From: Bdellovibrionales bacterium GWB1_55_8
GTDB taxonomy: Bacteria > Bdellovibrionota > UBA1018
DNA length: 36,053 nucleotides
NCBI GenBank assembly: GCA_001769835.1
Contig: MEPR01000076.1
Coordinates: 666 to 36,718, forward strand
Direction: 5' to 3'
Each line of letters starts with the position of its first letter. Position 1 is the stretch's first letter. Positions 25,031 through 32,785 of the stretch are shown piece after piece. A program made the position numbers and the translations under genes. The notes beneath the pieces are model-generated. The model saw only the letters and a program-made list of their open reading frames with translations, was not told where the DNA came from and made no database searches.

Positions 25031-25435
25031 TCAGGCGAGACGGATTCGTGTGCCCAGACTCTTCGGCTTCCTGCCATCGATATGGGCGTGCTCACTGCGC
25101 TCCTGGCCTTCCTTGCAGGAAACGCACAGTGTGGCGGTTGGGCGGGCCTCCAGGCGGCGCAGATCGATGTCGTCGCCGCAGTCATCGCAGGTGCCGAAGG
25201 ACCCTTCCCGGATTTTGTCCAGAGCCTGATCAATTTTTTTCAGAAACAAGGCCTCTCGATTGCGAAGCCGCATTTTCATGGATGTCTCAAGTTCGCTCGA
25301 CGTGACATCCATTTCATCTGCAAGGTCCTCTTCCTGGAGGCGGAAGTCCTCGCTTGCAAGCTTCCTTGTGCACAAAAGGGCGCGTTTCTGTTCTTCGAAG
25401 AGAGTTTTAAATTTGAAGGTAGTTTCCGAGTTCAT
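25031..25435 (-). CDS. DksA/TraR-family zinc-finger protein, paralogue 1
   Basis: DksA/TraR proteins enter the RNA polymerase secondary channel and modulate initiation, often with ppGpp. The 134-residue product has a helical hairpin (about 5-75) and a C4 zinc finger with C83, C86, C104 and C107 (CDDCG ... CVSC). At the coiled-coil tip the DksA motif DxxDxA reads D40-E-M-D43-V-T45, so both acidic residues are kept but the alanine is replaced by threonine. It shares a nearly identical segment RRLEARPTATLCVSCKE and exact zinc spacing with the paralogue at 26029-26439. AGGTG lies 5 nt before the ATG. A 5' leader hairpin precedes it. It lies outside the dnaX operon, after a terminator. Confidence 0.9.
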   Translation of the reverse strand: MNSETTFKFKTLFEEQKRALLCTRKLASEDFRLQEEDLADEMDVTSSELETSMKMRLRNREALFLKKIDQALDKIREGSFGTCDDCGDDIDLRRLEARPTATLCVSCKEGQERSEHAHIDGRKPKSLGTRIRLA

Positions 25436-25459
25436 GATACACCTCGCCTTTTCCTGGCG

Positions 25460-25482
25460 CGAACCGGATTCCTTCCGATTCG
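25460..25482 (-). promoter_or_regulatory. Hairpin in the leader of the dksA-like gene
   Basis: On the minus strand CGAATCGGA pairs with TCCGGTTCG (one T-G wobble) around an AGGAA loop, about 25 nt before the start codon. It could influence translation of the dksA-like mRNA; no known riboswitch is recognised. Confidence 0.35.
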
Positions 25483-25635
25483 AGCCTCACCTGGACAGAT
25501 GTCTGCCGTGACGATCCTTAGCTGCATTTGATGAAGTCATTCCTAAACTTCCAGATAGCCATCCTGGCCATTCAGATGCTGCTTTGTCCAAAATCAGTTT
25601 TGATTCTTTAAGTCGATTCGTTCAGCGAACGAGAT

Positions 25636-25743
25636 CTATTGGTAGAAGAAGTAGCGCCTGCGGTACTGACCCAAGCGCGAATAGAATAGGCTAGAGGTGG
25701 AGATTCGTGCTTGAAAGCCAGCTGTGGATTTAGATTGTTTCAT
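25636..25743 (-). CDS. Unlisted 35-residue small protein
   Basis: The minus strand reads AAGGAGG, 6 nt, then ATG (25743), an ideal ribosome binding site. The 35-codon frame begins MKQSKSTAGFQARISTSS and ends RLGQYRRRYFFYQ before TAG at 25636-25638. The peptide is basic, has no membrane segment or signal, and ends in an Arg/aromatic cluster, which would suit binding to RNA, ribosome or an acidic partner. It is preceded by a leader hairpin and followed by TCGTTC/GAACGA (25618-25632). It lies between two dksA-like paralogues, about 200 nt upstream of paralogue 1. I do not recognise a family; the ribosome binding site is the main evidence. Confidence 0.5.
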   Translation of the reverse strand: MKQSKSTAGFQARISTSSLFYSRLGQYRRRYFFYQ

Positions 25744-25779
25744 GACCGGCCTCCTTGATCTGGCGGTGGGGTTATTTCC

Positions 25780-25810
25780 CCCTCGCTCATGACTACCTGT
25801 AGTGCGAGGG
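25780..25810 (-). promoter_or_regulatory. Leader stem-loop upstream of the 35-residue ORF
   Basis: CCCTCGC (25780-25786) pairs with GCGAGGG (25804-25810), and inside it ACTA pairs with TAGT, with a 5-nt bulge. On the minus strand this lies about 37-67 nt upstream of the ATG. A TATAGT box at about 25830-25835 (minus) could be a -10 element, but no good -35 was found. Confidence 0.4.
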
Positions 25811-25875
25811 ACGTGCCACGGGGAAAAAGACTATACTTTCGCGATTTAGATGCCGATTCGGTGCAAATCTGACCA

Positions 25876-25899
25876 AAAACATCCCTGAAATAAAGGGAT
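25876..25899 (-). terminator. Second small terminator candidate, minus strand
   Basis: ATCCCT/AGGGAT with a 7-nt loop is followed by GTTTTT on the minus strand. It sits about 70 nt beyond the main terminator of the dksA-like paralogue 2 and could act as a back-up stop. Confidence 0.4.
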
Positions 25900-25964
25900 C
25901 TATCGGGGTGCATTTGGGTTCACCGGTAGCAAAATGGGCCCGGTTTGCCACCCGTCGATGAGCT

Positions 25965-26002
25965 AAATAAAAAGCCACGATCGCCGAAGCGAATCGTGGC
26001 TT
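25965..26002 (-). terminator. Rho-independent terminator of the dnaX-recR-mglA-dksA-like operon
   Basis: On the minus strand AAGCCACGA pairs with TCGTGGCTT, continued by TCGC/GCGA across one bulged base and a four-base loop, and TTTATTT follows. It lies 27 nt past the stop codon of the dksA-like gene. Confidence 0.85.
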
Positions 26003-26028
26003 CAATATCCGACTGGATGCGAAGGGTC

Positions 26029-26439
26029 TTACGCGAACTTCCGCGAGAAGAGCTCTCCAAGGCTCTTGTGTTGGCGACCGGCAGCGGTGAGCACCTCTTT
26101 GCGCTCTTCCTCTTCCTTGCAGCTGACGCAAAGAGTGGCGGTAGGGCGAGCCTCGAGGCGACGCAGTTCGATGTCCTCTCCGCATTCCTCGCATTCGCCG
26201 AAGGTGCCTTCTTCGACCCGCTTCAAGGCCTCCTCGATTTTTTTGATGTAAAGCATTTCGCGGTTGCGCAGCCGCATCCGCATCGACTGTTCGATATCGG
26301 TCGTGGCCTGATCGATTTCGTCATATCGATCATCGGAACAAACCCCGAAATCTTCCCGGACGACCTTATCGTTAAAAAGGATGCTCTTGCGCTGTGCCTC
26401 GAACATCTTTCTGAATTTCTTCAGTCTCTCTTTGTTCAT
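26029..26439 (-). CDS. DksA/TraR-family zinc-finger protein, paralogue 2
   Basis: The 136-residue product has the same plan as paralogue 1: a coiled coil (about 5-75) and a C4 zinc finger with C83, C86, C104 and C107 (CEECG ... CVSC). Here the coiled-coil tip keeps the full DksA motif, D40-E-I-D43-Q-A45, so it is the better candidate for a DksA-like effect on RNA polymerase. ATG 26439 is chosen (MNKERLKKFRKMF): it follows the mglA stop by 4 nt and has GGGGAGG upstream; a start at 26472 would overlap mglA. Its place as the last gene after mglA means both are made from one mRNA. Confidence 0.9.
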   Translation of the reverse strand: MNKERLKKFRKMFEAQRKSILFNDKVVREDFGVCSDDRYDEIDQATTDIEQSMRMRLRNREMLYIKKIEEALKRVEEGTFGECEECGEDIELRRLEARPTATLCVSCKEEEERKEVLTAAGRQHKSLGELFSRKFA

Positions 26440-26443
26440 ACCT

Positions 26444-27037
26444 TCATGCCTCCCCTTCCCCCTTGAGTTCACGAATCACCTGTTGACTGATGGCCTGCAG
26501 CGTCTCCATAACGCCTTGACCTCTGTTAGCTACTGCTTCGAAATACGGTAAATGCGTTGGATTAAAAGTAGCCTCGAGTTCCTTGATGCTCACGGCACCC
26601 GGAACATCGCGTTTATTGTATTGAAAAACGAGGGGGAGCTTCGAAAGGTCGTAACCCTGGAGTTCGAGGCTTTTCTCTAGTGATTCGAAACTCTCGATAT
26701 TGGATTCCATTCGCTCCGGCTGACTATCAACGACGAACACGATGCCGTCCACGCCCTTCAAGATGAACTGGCGTGAGGATTCATAAAAAGTCTGGCCGGG
26801 AACTGAGTAGAGATGAAAGCGCGTCTTGTACCCGTGGACCTCTCCGACACTGAGGGGGAGGAAGTCGAAAAACAGCGTGCGCTCGTTATCCGTACTGAGT
26901 GTGACGAGCTTGCCTTTGCGCGTGTCTTGCGTGTGTTCAAAAATATACTGGATGTTCGTGGTTTTGCCGCCGAGCCCCGCACCGTAGTAGATGATTTTGC
27001 AATTCACCTCTTTATTGGCGTAGTTGATGAAACTCAT
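26444..27037 (-). CDS. mglA: MglA-family small Ras-like GTPase
   Basis: MglA is the GTPase switch that sets the leading pole and drives gliding and type IV pilus motility in Myxococcus, and controls predation in Bdellovibrio. The 197-residue product has the P-loop GAGLGGKT (19-26), the switch-II region YSVPGQTFYESSRQFILKGV typical of MglA, VDGIVFVVDSQ, and the base-recognition motif NKRD. It overlaps recR by 4 nt and is followed closely by the dksA-like gene. No mglB (its GTPase-activating partner) is next to it or elsewhere in the window. It may direct the envelope machine at 4283-12836, which is inference. Confidence 0.94.
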   Translation of the reverse strand: MSFINYANKEVNCKIIYYGAGLGGKTTNIQYIFEHTQDTRKGKLVTLSTDNERTLFFDFLPLSVGEVHGYKTRFHLYSVPGQTFYESSRQFILKGVDGIVFVVDSQPERMESNIESFESLEKSLELQGYDLSKLPLVFQYNKRDVPGAVSIKELEATFNPTHLPYFEAVANRGQGVMETLQAISQQVIRELKGEGEA

Positions 27038-27699
27038 CGGGCGATCTCCTGACCTGGCCGATTGGGGCGGTCGTATTTGAGTTCCATTCGATTTTCGAGG
27101 GCTTTTCCGATGGTCTGACGATCGCTGTATTCCAGCATTCCGCCCACCGGAATGCCGTAGGCGAGCTGGGTGACGCGAATTCCACGTGGTTTGATGAGTC
27201 GGGTGAGGTAAAGCGCCGTAGCTTCGCCTTCCACGCTCGGGTTTGTTCCTAAAATGATTTCCTGGATGGGATCGTGGGTTTCCGTACCAGAATCCGATTC
27301 GCGAAGTCTTGCTAGGAGTTCTCGGATTTTCAGTTCTTCCGGTCCGATGCCGTCCAGCGGGGACAGTACTCCATGGAGTACGTGGTAAATGCCCTTGAAA
27401 GCGCCGCTTTGTTCAATTGAAAAAACATCTGACGGGCGTTCGACCACGCAGATCGTGTGTCTTGTGCGACTTTCATCTGAGCAGATCCTGCAAACGGAAA
27501 GCTCGGTGAAGGTGAAGCAGCGGCTGCAAAGGCCGATCGTCAGTTTGGCCTTCAGGATGGCTTCTGAAAGCGCCTCCGAATAGGATCGGTCCTGTTTCAG
27601 GATGTAGTAGGCGAGCCGAGTGGCTGTTTTTTCGCCGATTCCCGGCAGCTTCGAAAGTTCAAAAACAAGTTTTGAGACAGCATCACGCTGATTATTCAT
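27034..27699 (-). CDS. recR: Recombination protein RecR
   Basis: RecR works with RecO (and RecF) to load RecA at gaps in DNA. The 221-residue product has the helix-hairpin-helix KLPGIGEKTATRLAYYIL, the C4 zinc site CSRC ... CRIC, and the Toprim domain (ICVVERPSDVFSIEQSGAFK, YHVLHGVLSPLDGIGPEEL, LGTNPSVEGEATALYL), followed by the C-terminal QLAYGIPVGGMLEYSDRQTI. It overlaps dnaX by 8 nt and mglA by 4 nt. The dnaX-recR order is widespread; mglA following it is less common. Confidence 0.97.
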   Translation of the reverse strand: MNNQRDAVSKLVFELSKLPGIGEKTATRLAYYILKQDRSYSEALSEAILKAKLTIGLCSRCFTFTELSVCRICSDESRTRHTICVVERPSDVFSIEQSGAFKGIYHVLHGVLSPLDGIGPEELKIRELLARLRESDSGTETHDPIQEIILGTNPSVEGEATALYLTRLIKPRGIRVTQLAYGIPVGGMLEYSDRQTIGKALENRMELKYDRPNRPGQEIAR

Positions 27700-29434
27700 T
27701 CGAGCCCTTTCCCGTGAGTCGGATGGGGCCGAGTTCGCCGCCGAAGAGAGCTTTGGCTTCCACGATCACGGGATGATTCTGAGCAGCGCTCCTTGCATCA
27801 GCTTCTTTTTTCTGGGACTCGCGTTCGCGTTTCTCGGCAGGGCTTTCGCCGCCGTCACGAAGTTCTATTGTAAAACGCGTGGGTCCGCCGAAATATTCAC
27901 GCCCGAACGCCATCAGCTGCTCGTGATAATTGCGCGACTGCAGCTGATCCCGATAGTGAGTGTGTTTTGGTGGAAAGAAGACGGTGATGTCACCGGACGG
28001 AGTGCCATTGCCGCTGACATTTCCATGTTCGAGGATGGATGCGAGTAGTGGACGTGTTTTCCGCGTGTGTTCGATAAATCCTTCCCAGGTTTTCTGGGCG
28101 GAAGAGACGGGAGCTGTCGGAGCTTTAACAGCTGGAGCAGCAGCAGTGACCGCTGGAGCTTCTGCCGGGGCCGAATCCATCTTGCGAACCACTGTTTGCG
28201 GTGGTGTTGCGACCTGGGCTGTTGGAACCGTGGATGTCTGAGGTGCATCGGCAAATACAAGTGCGTCGGCTGTTGCGCATTTGATGAGCAGCACGTCCAA
28301 AACGACTTTTGGCTGAGGCGAACGCGCCACCCAGTCGAGTCCCTGATGCAGGACCTGGAAAATCAACTCGAGCTCTTCCAGTGACCGTGAATCGGCGATG
28401 GTGCGGAGTTCCTTCCATTCGTCTTCCGAGAGTTCGAGCGTGGCGGAGTTCGGCGCGCCGATCTTCGTCAGAATCGCTGCATGCAGAAATTCGATCAGGG
28501 TTCGGGTCAGAACGCGAAGATCGTGTCCCTGCTGGTAAGCCTGCTCCACGCGTTCCAGTGCTTCGAGAGGTCGTCGTCCGAATACTCCGGATAAAACTCC
28601 CAGAATGGTCTGACCCTCAATCAGGCCTACGCTTTCACGAACGGTATCGGCCGTGATGCGATTGCCGGAAAATGCGATCACCTGATCCAGCAATGAGAGG
28701 GCATCGCGCATGCTTCCCTCGGCGGCGCGGGCAATCAGGGCCAGCGCTCCGGGTTCTGCTTCAATTCCTTCGGCCTGAGTAACTTGTGCGATCCGAGTCT
28801 GAATCTGCGGAACGGTCACGCGGCGATAATCGAACCGCTGACAACGGGAAAGAATCGTTGCTGGAATTTTATGAGGTTCAGTAGTGGCAAAAATGAAAAT
28901 GACGTGAGCGGGCGGTTCTTCCAGCGTCTTTAACAACGCGTTGAAGGCGGCCGTCGTGAGCATGTGAACTTCATCGATGATATAGATTTTCCGGGAGCCC
29001 GTGGCAGGGAGGTACTTTGCATTTTCGCGGATTTCGCGAACGGCTTCCACGCCGTTGTTTGAGGCGCCGTCGATCTCAATCACATCCACGCTGTTTCCGA
29101 GCGTCACTTCACGACAACTCGGGCACCCATCACAGGATCGAAGTCCGTCGGTGGTGTTTTCCGCCTTTTGGCAGCGGATCACCTTTGCGAAAATTCGTGC
29201 GATCGATGTTTTCCCAATGCCACGGGAACCGGTAAATAGATAGGCTTGATGGATGCGTTCGGCACGGATGGCGTTGACGAGGGTTCGCACAATATGGGCC
29301 TGGCCCACGATGTCGGCGAATTGCGCTGGGCGCCACTTTCTGGCGAGAACAACGTAAGAACTTGCTGTTGTTTCTGGTTTCTCGGTTGTCACCGGAACCT
29401 GGCCCCCCGACCTTTTGTTTTTAAGAAGGGCCAC
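27692..29434 (-). CDS. dnaX: DNA polymerase III subunit gamma/tau
   Basis: DnaX is the AAA+ clamp-loader subunit. The 580-residue product contains the P-loop GSRGIGKTS, a zinc module (CQKA ... CDGCPSC), the Walker B IIDEVHML, and the SRC motif with sensor region (ATILSRCQRF). Domain III and a collar region follow, then an Ala/Pro/Val-rich linker (about 395-440) and a C-terminal domain (SQKTWEGF region). The start is GTG 29434, the first possible start after an in-frame TAA; its ribosome binding site is poor, and a GTG 14 codons further on is a possible alternative. It heads the dnaX-recR-mglA-dksA-like unit. No signal recognition particle RNA gene was seen upstream. Confidence 0.95.
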   Translation of the reverse strand: MALLKNKRSGGQVPVTTEKPETTASSYVVLARKWRPAQFADIVGQAHIVRTLVNAIRAERIHQAYLFTGSRGIGKTSIARIFAKVIRCQKAENTTDGLRSCDGCPSCREVTLGNSVDVIEIDGASNNGVEAVREIRENAKYLPATGSRKIYIIDEVHMLTTAAFNALLKTLEEPPAHVIFIFATTEPHKIPATILSRCQRFDYRRVTVPQIQTRIAQVTQAEGIEAEPGALALIARAAEGSMRDALSLLDQVIAFSGNRITADTVRESVGLIEGQTILGVLSGVFGRRPLEALERVEQAYQQGHDLRVLTRTLIEFLHAAILTKIGAPNSATLELSEDEWKELRTIADSRSLEELELIFQVLHQGLDWVARSPQPKVVLDVLLIKCATADALVFADAPQTSTVPTAQVATPPQTVVRKMDSAPAEAPAVTAAAPAVKAPTAPVSSAQKTWEGFIEHTRKTRPLLASILEHGNVSGNGTPSGDITVFFPPKHTHYRDQLQSRNYHEQLMAFGREYFGGPTRFTIELRDGGESPAEKRERESQKKEADARSAAQNHPVIVEAKALFGGELGPIRLTGKGSNE

Positions 29435-29531
29435 ACCTTACAGTTGTTAAATAGGTTAAACAAGCGAAAACATTGGTTTTTTGATGCGTCACGCTAGCGC
29501 AGTGCGTGATCGTCTAGTATCAAGGTCTTAG

Positions 29532-29588
29532 GTCGATTTTCTCTGCACTCCGACATTGAATTCCGACCAAAGCGGTGCAAAAATCGGC
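29532..29588 (+). promoter_or_regulatory. Long stem-loop in the leader of the alkyltransferase operon
   Basis: GGTCGATTTT-CTC-TGCAC (29531-29548) pairs with GTGCA-AAAATCG-GC (29575-29588): about 14 base pairs with a 3-nt bulge and a 26-nt loop. It ends 23 nt before the TTG start. No T run follows. It may be an operator or an RNA leader structure. Confidence 0.4.
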
Positions 29589-29611
29589 GCGGGCAACAAG
29601 CGGGGGACTGA

Positions 29612-30184
29612 TTGGGCGAATTCCGGTTTCAAGTTAGCCAAGGCATTATTTCCATCGGGTGGAATCCCGAAGGCAAATTGAGTCATATCCAATGGGCACT
29701 CGCTTCAGACGGCGGAGAGCAGCCCGTGGGGGCTATTCCCGCCGCAGCCCTCGATATGGCCGCTCAGCTTGTCCGCTATTTCAATGAGGGTGTCCCGATT
29801 TCCGATGTTCCCTGGGCTGAGCTCGACCGCACTCAATGGACTGAGTTTCAGAGCCAGGTTTATCGGGCGATCACCGACATCCCACATGGTGAGACGCGGA
29901 CTTATGCGTGGGTGGCGCGGAGAATCGGACGCTGGAGCGCAACACGCGCGGTCGGGCAGGCGCTTCGGAACAACCCTTTTCCGATTTTGATACCTTGCCA
30001 TCGGGTAGTGGCCGCCAGTTCTTTGGGCGGCTTCATGGGTAAGGTGAATCCCGAAGATCCCGAGCTGCAATTGAAGAGCGCCCTTTTGGGATTGGAAGAT
30101 CTCTATCGGCAGCCGATCTTCACTTTTCTTTCCTGCGCAGGTTCGGCGCCTCGCCCTCGTGATGAGGTTCGGGCTTGCGGCTGA
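29612..30184 (+). CDS. Methylated-DNA-[protein]-cysteine S-methyltransferase (MGMT/Ogt type)
   Basis: The enzyme removes O6-alkyl groups from guanine onto its own cysteine in a single suicide reaction. The 190-residue product has an N-terminal Ogt-like domain (1-75) and the C-terminal catalytic domain with IPHGETRTYAWVARRIG, the arginine-finger helix (R112 in ATRAVGQAL), and the active site PCHRV with C129. The last 20 residues extend beyond the usual end and have no clear function. The TTG start at 29612 is supported by CGGGGGA a few nt upstream and by the domain boundary; there is no ATG alternative before the fold. The next gene overlaps it by 10 nt, so the two are co-translated. Confidence 0.9.
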   Translation: MGEFRFQVSQGIISIGWNPEGKLSHIQWALASDGGEQPVGAIPAAALDMAAQLVRYFNEGVPISDVPWAELDRTQWTEFQSQVYRAITDIPHGETRTYAWVARRIGRWSATRAVGQALRNNPFPILIPCHRVVAASSLGGFMGKVNPEDPELQLKSALLGLEDLYRQPIFTFLSCAGSAPRPRDEVRACG

Positions 30185-31452
30185 GCAGGGAATTCGCGGT
30201 TTTCAGTCTTTTTGTAACCGGAATCATCGTAGCGATCGGAACGTTCTGGGCCTTTCAGCGCGGAGGCCATGACTTTGATGTTTTCTATGCCACCTGGCGG
30301 TTTGTGATCGAGGGCCGTGCGCTCGAACTCTATTCCGATGCCACTCCAGATCGATTTCTCTATGCGCCTGGGTTCGCGTGGGTCTTTTCCGTCATCGGCT
30401 TGCTTCCTCGTGATCTCGCACTGGCCGTGTGGTGCCTGGGCAAAGCGGCAGTCATTGGTTACGTGATCCGCGAGTTCGGTCTGAGGCTTTCCGCGAATTC
30501 GTTTTTGCCTCGCGATCGCGTCGTGATGCTGGGATTTGCCGCATGGGGTGTTCTTTTGTTTTCCCGGCCGGTGCTGATCGATTTCCAGTACGGTCAGGTC
30601 AATGTTTTCATCCTGGGTGCCTGTGTCTGGACGCTGTTCGGACGATTTGATAAAAACGTGCGGCCTTGGTTAACCGGCGCCAGGTGGTTTGTCCTGGCAC
30701 TGCTTGCAGTCACGAAGCTTTTCCCAGGGCCGCTGCTGCTTGTGCCGTTTCTGGCGACAACCGGGTTTTCGCGAAAGCAAATTTGGATCGAAAGGGCTGG
30801 GGTTTTTCTTGGCGCTTGCCTGATTCTCGTCATTCCTGCAGTCTCGTTGGGCTTTTCGGGGGCAATCGAACTTCTTTGGAACTGGAAGGACATGCTGCTG
30901 CAGAAGGGGCTTCCGCTTGAGACCCATAATCAAAGTTTCACAGCCTTCTTGATGCACTATTTCAGCGGGGAAGCGGCTCCTGTCATTGCCCAGGGCGGGA
31001 GTCGAATTGAGTTTGGAACAGCACTGTTATCCATGGGCGCCATCCGTGCCATGTCGCTGATCTGGATGGTTTCCGCTCTCGGCGCGCTGCTTGTCTTGAT
31101 TCGCAGGGGCAAGGTGATGCCACCGTTAACCTGGGTGGGAGTGCTGGTGGGCGCGATCATCCTGCCATCCCACTTGATCTGGAAGCCGTATTTCGTTTTC
31201 GCGATTCCTGTGGCGATTCTGGGAGCTCATCGCCTGGTCGGCGCTGTCGGTCGTTATAAAAATCCCAGCGCGTGGGCAGCTCTTGCGCTCCTGTTTGCTG
31301 CAGTCAATCTGAGTGGGTTCGATTTCGTCGGTCACCATTGGGGGGCCCGATTTGAAGCCGCAGCGCTATTGTTTTGGGCTGAACTGGTTCTGATTGCAAT
31401 CGTTCTTTGGCCGAGAAAACCTCTTCTGATGCACGCAACGCCGCGGCTTTGA
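30175..31452 (+). CDS. GT87-like (DUF2029) polytopic glycosyltransferase
   Basis: The 425-residue product has about ten membrane segments and a periplasmic first loop with GHDFDVFYATWRFVIEGRAL and LYAPGFAWVFSVIGLLPRD. This D-x-Y...G...LY.Y.P pattern is typical of polyprenyl-phosphate-mannose-dependent GT87 (DUF2029) glycosyltransferases. The expected acidic residues follow the first helix (D33, D35). It probably transfers a sugar from a lipid donor to an envelope glycan, but the acceptor is unknown. It starts at TTG 30175, overlapping the alkyltransferase by 10 nt, which suggests coupling without an obvious functional link. It faces mltG tail to tail, 25 nt apart. Confidence 0.78.
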   Translation: MRLSREFAVFSLFVTGIIVAIGTFWAFQRGGHDFDVFYATWRFVIEGRALELYSDATPDRFLYAPGFAWVFSVIGLLPRDLALAVWCLGKAAVIGYVIREFGLRLSANSFLPRDRVVMLGFAAWGVLLFSRPVLIDFQYGQVNVFILGACVWTLFGRFDKNVRPWLTGARWFVLALLAVTKLFPGPLLLVPFLATTGFSRKQIWIERAGVFLGACLILVIPAVSLGFSGAIELLWNWKDMLLQKGLPLETHNQSFTAFLMHYFSGEAAPVIAQGGSRIEFGTALLSMGAIRAMSLIWMVSALGALLVLIRRGKVMPPLTWVGVLVGAIILPSHLIWKPYFVFAIPVAILGAHRLVGAVGRYKNPSAWAALALLFAAVNLSGFDFVGHHWGARFEAAALLFWAELVLIAIVLWPRKPLLMHATPRL

Positions 31453-31477
31453 CTATTGGCCCACGGCACCGTGATCT

Positions 31478-32608
31478 TTACGGGGTTCCGAGATCCCGCC
31501 CCGAAGCGGGCTTCGTGTGAAGGTCGCGCCAGCTTTTTCCGCGACGAGCGGCGGGATCCATCTGGAACCTCCTGACTGCTTCCGCGTGCTCTTCAAATGT
31601 GCGCGTGAACTCGTGGGTTCCGTCATTTCTGGAAACGAAAAAGAGATATTCCGTTTCGCGGGGATAAAGCGCCGCAAGGATGGCTTCTTTTCCGGGATTT
31701 GAGATCGGTCCCACCGGAAGGCCACGGATGGAGTAGGTGTTGTAGGGAGTCGAAGTATGCAGATCTGATTTTTTCAGATTGCCGCTGAACTGCTCCCAGA
31801 TGCCATAGATAGTCGTGGGGTCGCTCTGCAGGCGCATCTTCTTTTTCAGTCTGTTATGGAACACTGAGCTGATCACCGGCCGTTCATGTGCCGCACCGGT
31901 CTCTTTTTCAATCATTGAAGCCAAGGTGATGACGTCTCGCGCGGCAAAGCCGATTTCCGCCGCACGCAAACGCTCATTGTCGCTCCAGGCGGATGCAAAG
32001 CGCTTCACCATGCGGCGGGCGATTTCTTCCAGTGGAACCCTTTTGTTTAAAAAATAAGTATCGGGAAAGAGATATCCTTCCAGAGTGCTTGGCGCACGTT
32101 CCTTCATGCCCGCAGCCGCCCAGGAGTTTGCGATGAAGCGGGGGTCACGACAAAGCTCGATGAAGCGAGATTTCGGGCCGAAGCCGCGTAGCTCGATCTC
32201 CGTCGCGATCTCGAATATGTTCTGCCCTTCGCGGATGACCAAGGGTCTATTTACGCTTACACCCGAAGTGATGATTGAGAAAATCTGCAGAGGGGTCATT
32301 GAGGGATTGATCTGATATTCCCCGGCTTTAATGTTTTTCCACTGCCGCATCCATCGTCCCAGGCGAAGGAAGAGTTGCGGGTCTGAGATGAGTCCTTCTG
32401 AGCGAAGGCGTTCGGCGATTTCGTTGGGGCCCAGGCCCTTCGTGATCTCAAGGACTACAGCGTGTGCACCAGGTTGCGTTTTCGCGGATAAGGCAAAAAT
32501 AGCGACCGTACCTACCCGCCAGGCCGCGGCCACCGCGATCAAAAGGAAGCAGGTTGCGATTACGAGGCGCAGGAGGTGATTTCCGGTCTGAGAGTTGCGA
32601 GATTCCAT
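31478..32608 (-). CDS. mltG: Endolytic peptidoglycan transglycosylase MltG
   Basis: MltG (YceG family) cleaves nascent peptidoglycan and limits glycan strand length at the inner membrane. The 376-residue product has a short cytoplasmic end, a membrane helix at about 13-35 (LLRLVIATCFLLIAVAAAWR), a LysM-like/YceG N-terminal part (TKGLGPNEIAERLRSEGLI), and the catalytic domain. That domain has TLEGYLFPDTYFL, SMIEKETG (catalytic glutamate), VFHNRLKKKMRLQSDPTTIY and YNTYSIRGLPVGPISNPG. ATG 32608 with TAGGAC before it is preferred to the TTG at 32629. No terminator is seen after it. Confidence 0.95.
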   Translation of the reverse strand: MESRNSQTGNHLLRLVIATCFLLIAVAAAWRVGTVAIFALSAKTQPGAHAVVLEITKGLGPNEIAERLRSEGLISDPQLFLRLGRWMRQWKNIKAGEYQINPSMTPLQIFSIITSGVSVNRPLVIREGQNIFEIATEIELRGFGPKSRFIELCRDPRFIANSWAAAGMKERAPSTLEGYLFPDTYFLNKRVPLEEIARRMVKRFASAWSDNERLRAAEIGFAARDVITLASMIEKETGAAHERPVISSVFHNRLKKKMRLQSDPTTIYGIWEQFSGNLKKSDLHTSTPYNTYSIRGLPVGPISNPGKEAILAALYPRETEYLFFVSRNDGTHEFTRTFEEHAEAVRRFQMDPAARRGKSWRDLHTKPASGRDLGTP

Positions 32609-32785
32609 GGGTGTCCTATTCTTTAGCAAAACAGGGCTTTTGCAAAAAGTTTAATTGATATTGGGGCCCGAGTGGCTGGGATCTTTTTCCTTTACTCGGA
32701 AAAAAAGGTTTGTTACGCGAGTTCTTGGGCGGCAGTCGCCGTCGGGGAATCCAAACAACACCGAACAGCTTTTACCTAAATGGGG

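Noticed and set aside
27795-27815. A6G run in dnaX as a programmed frameshift site
   Set aside because: It lies near codon 545 of 580, out of the A-AAA-AAG phase, with no upstream helper; a short gamma subunit would not result.
29435-29611. Signal recognition particle RNA (ffs) gene upstream of dnaX
   Set aside because: The conserved SRP domain (GGTCAGG ... GGAAGCAGC) is not present on either strand.
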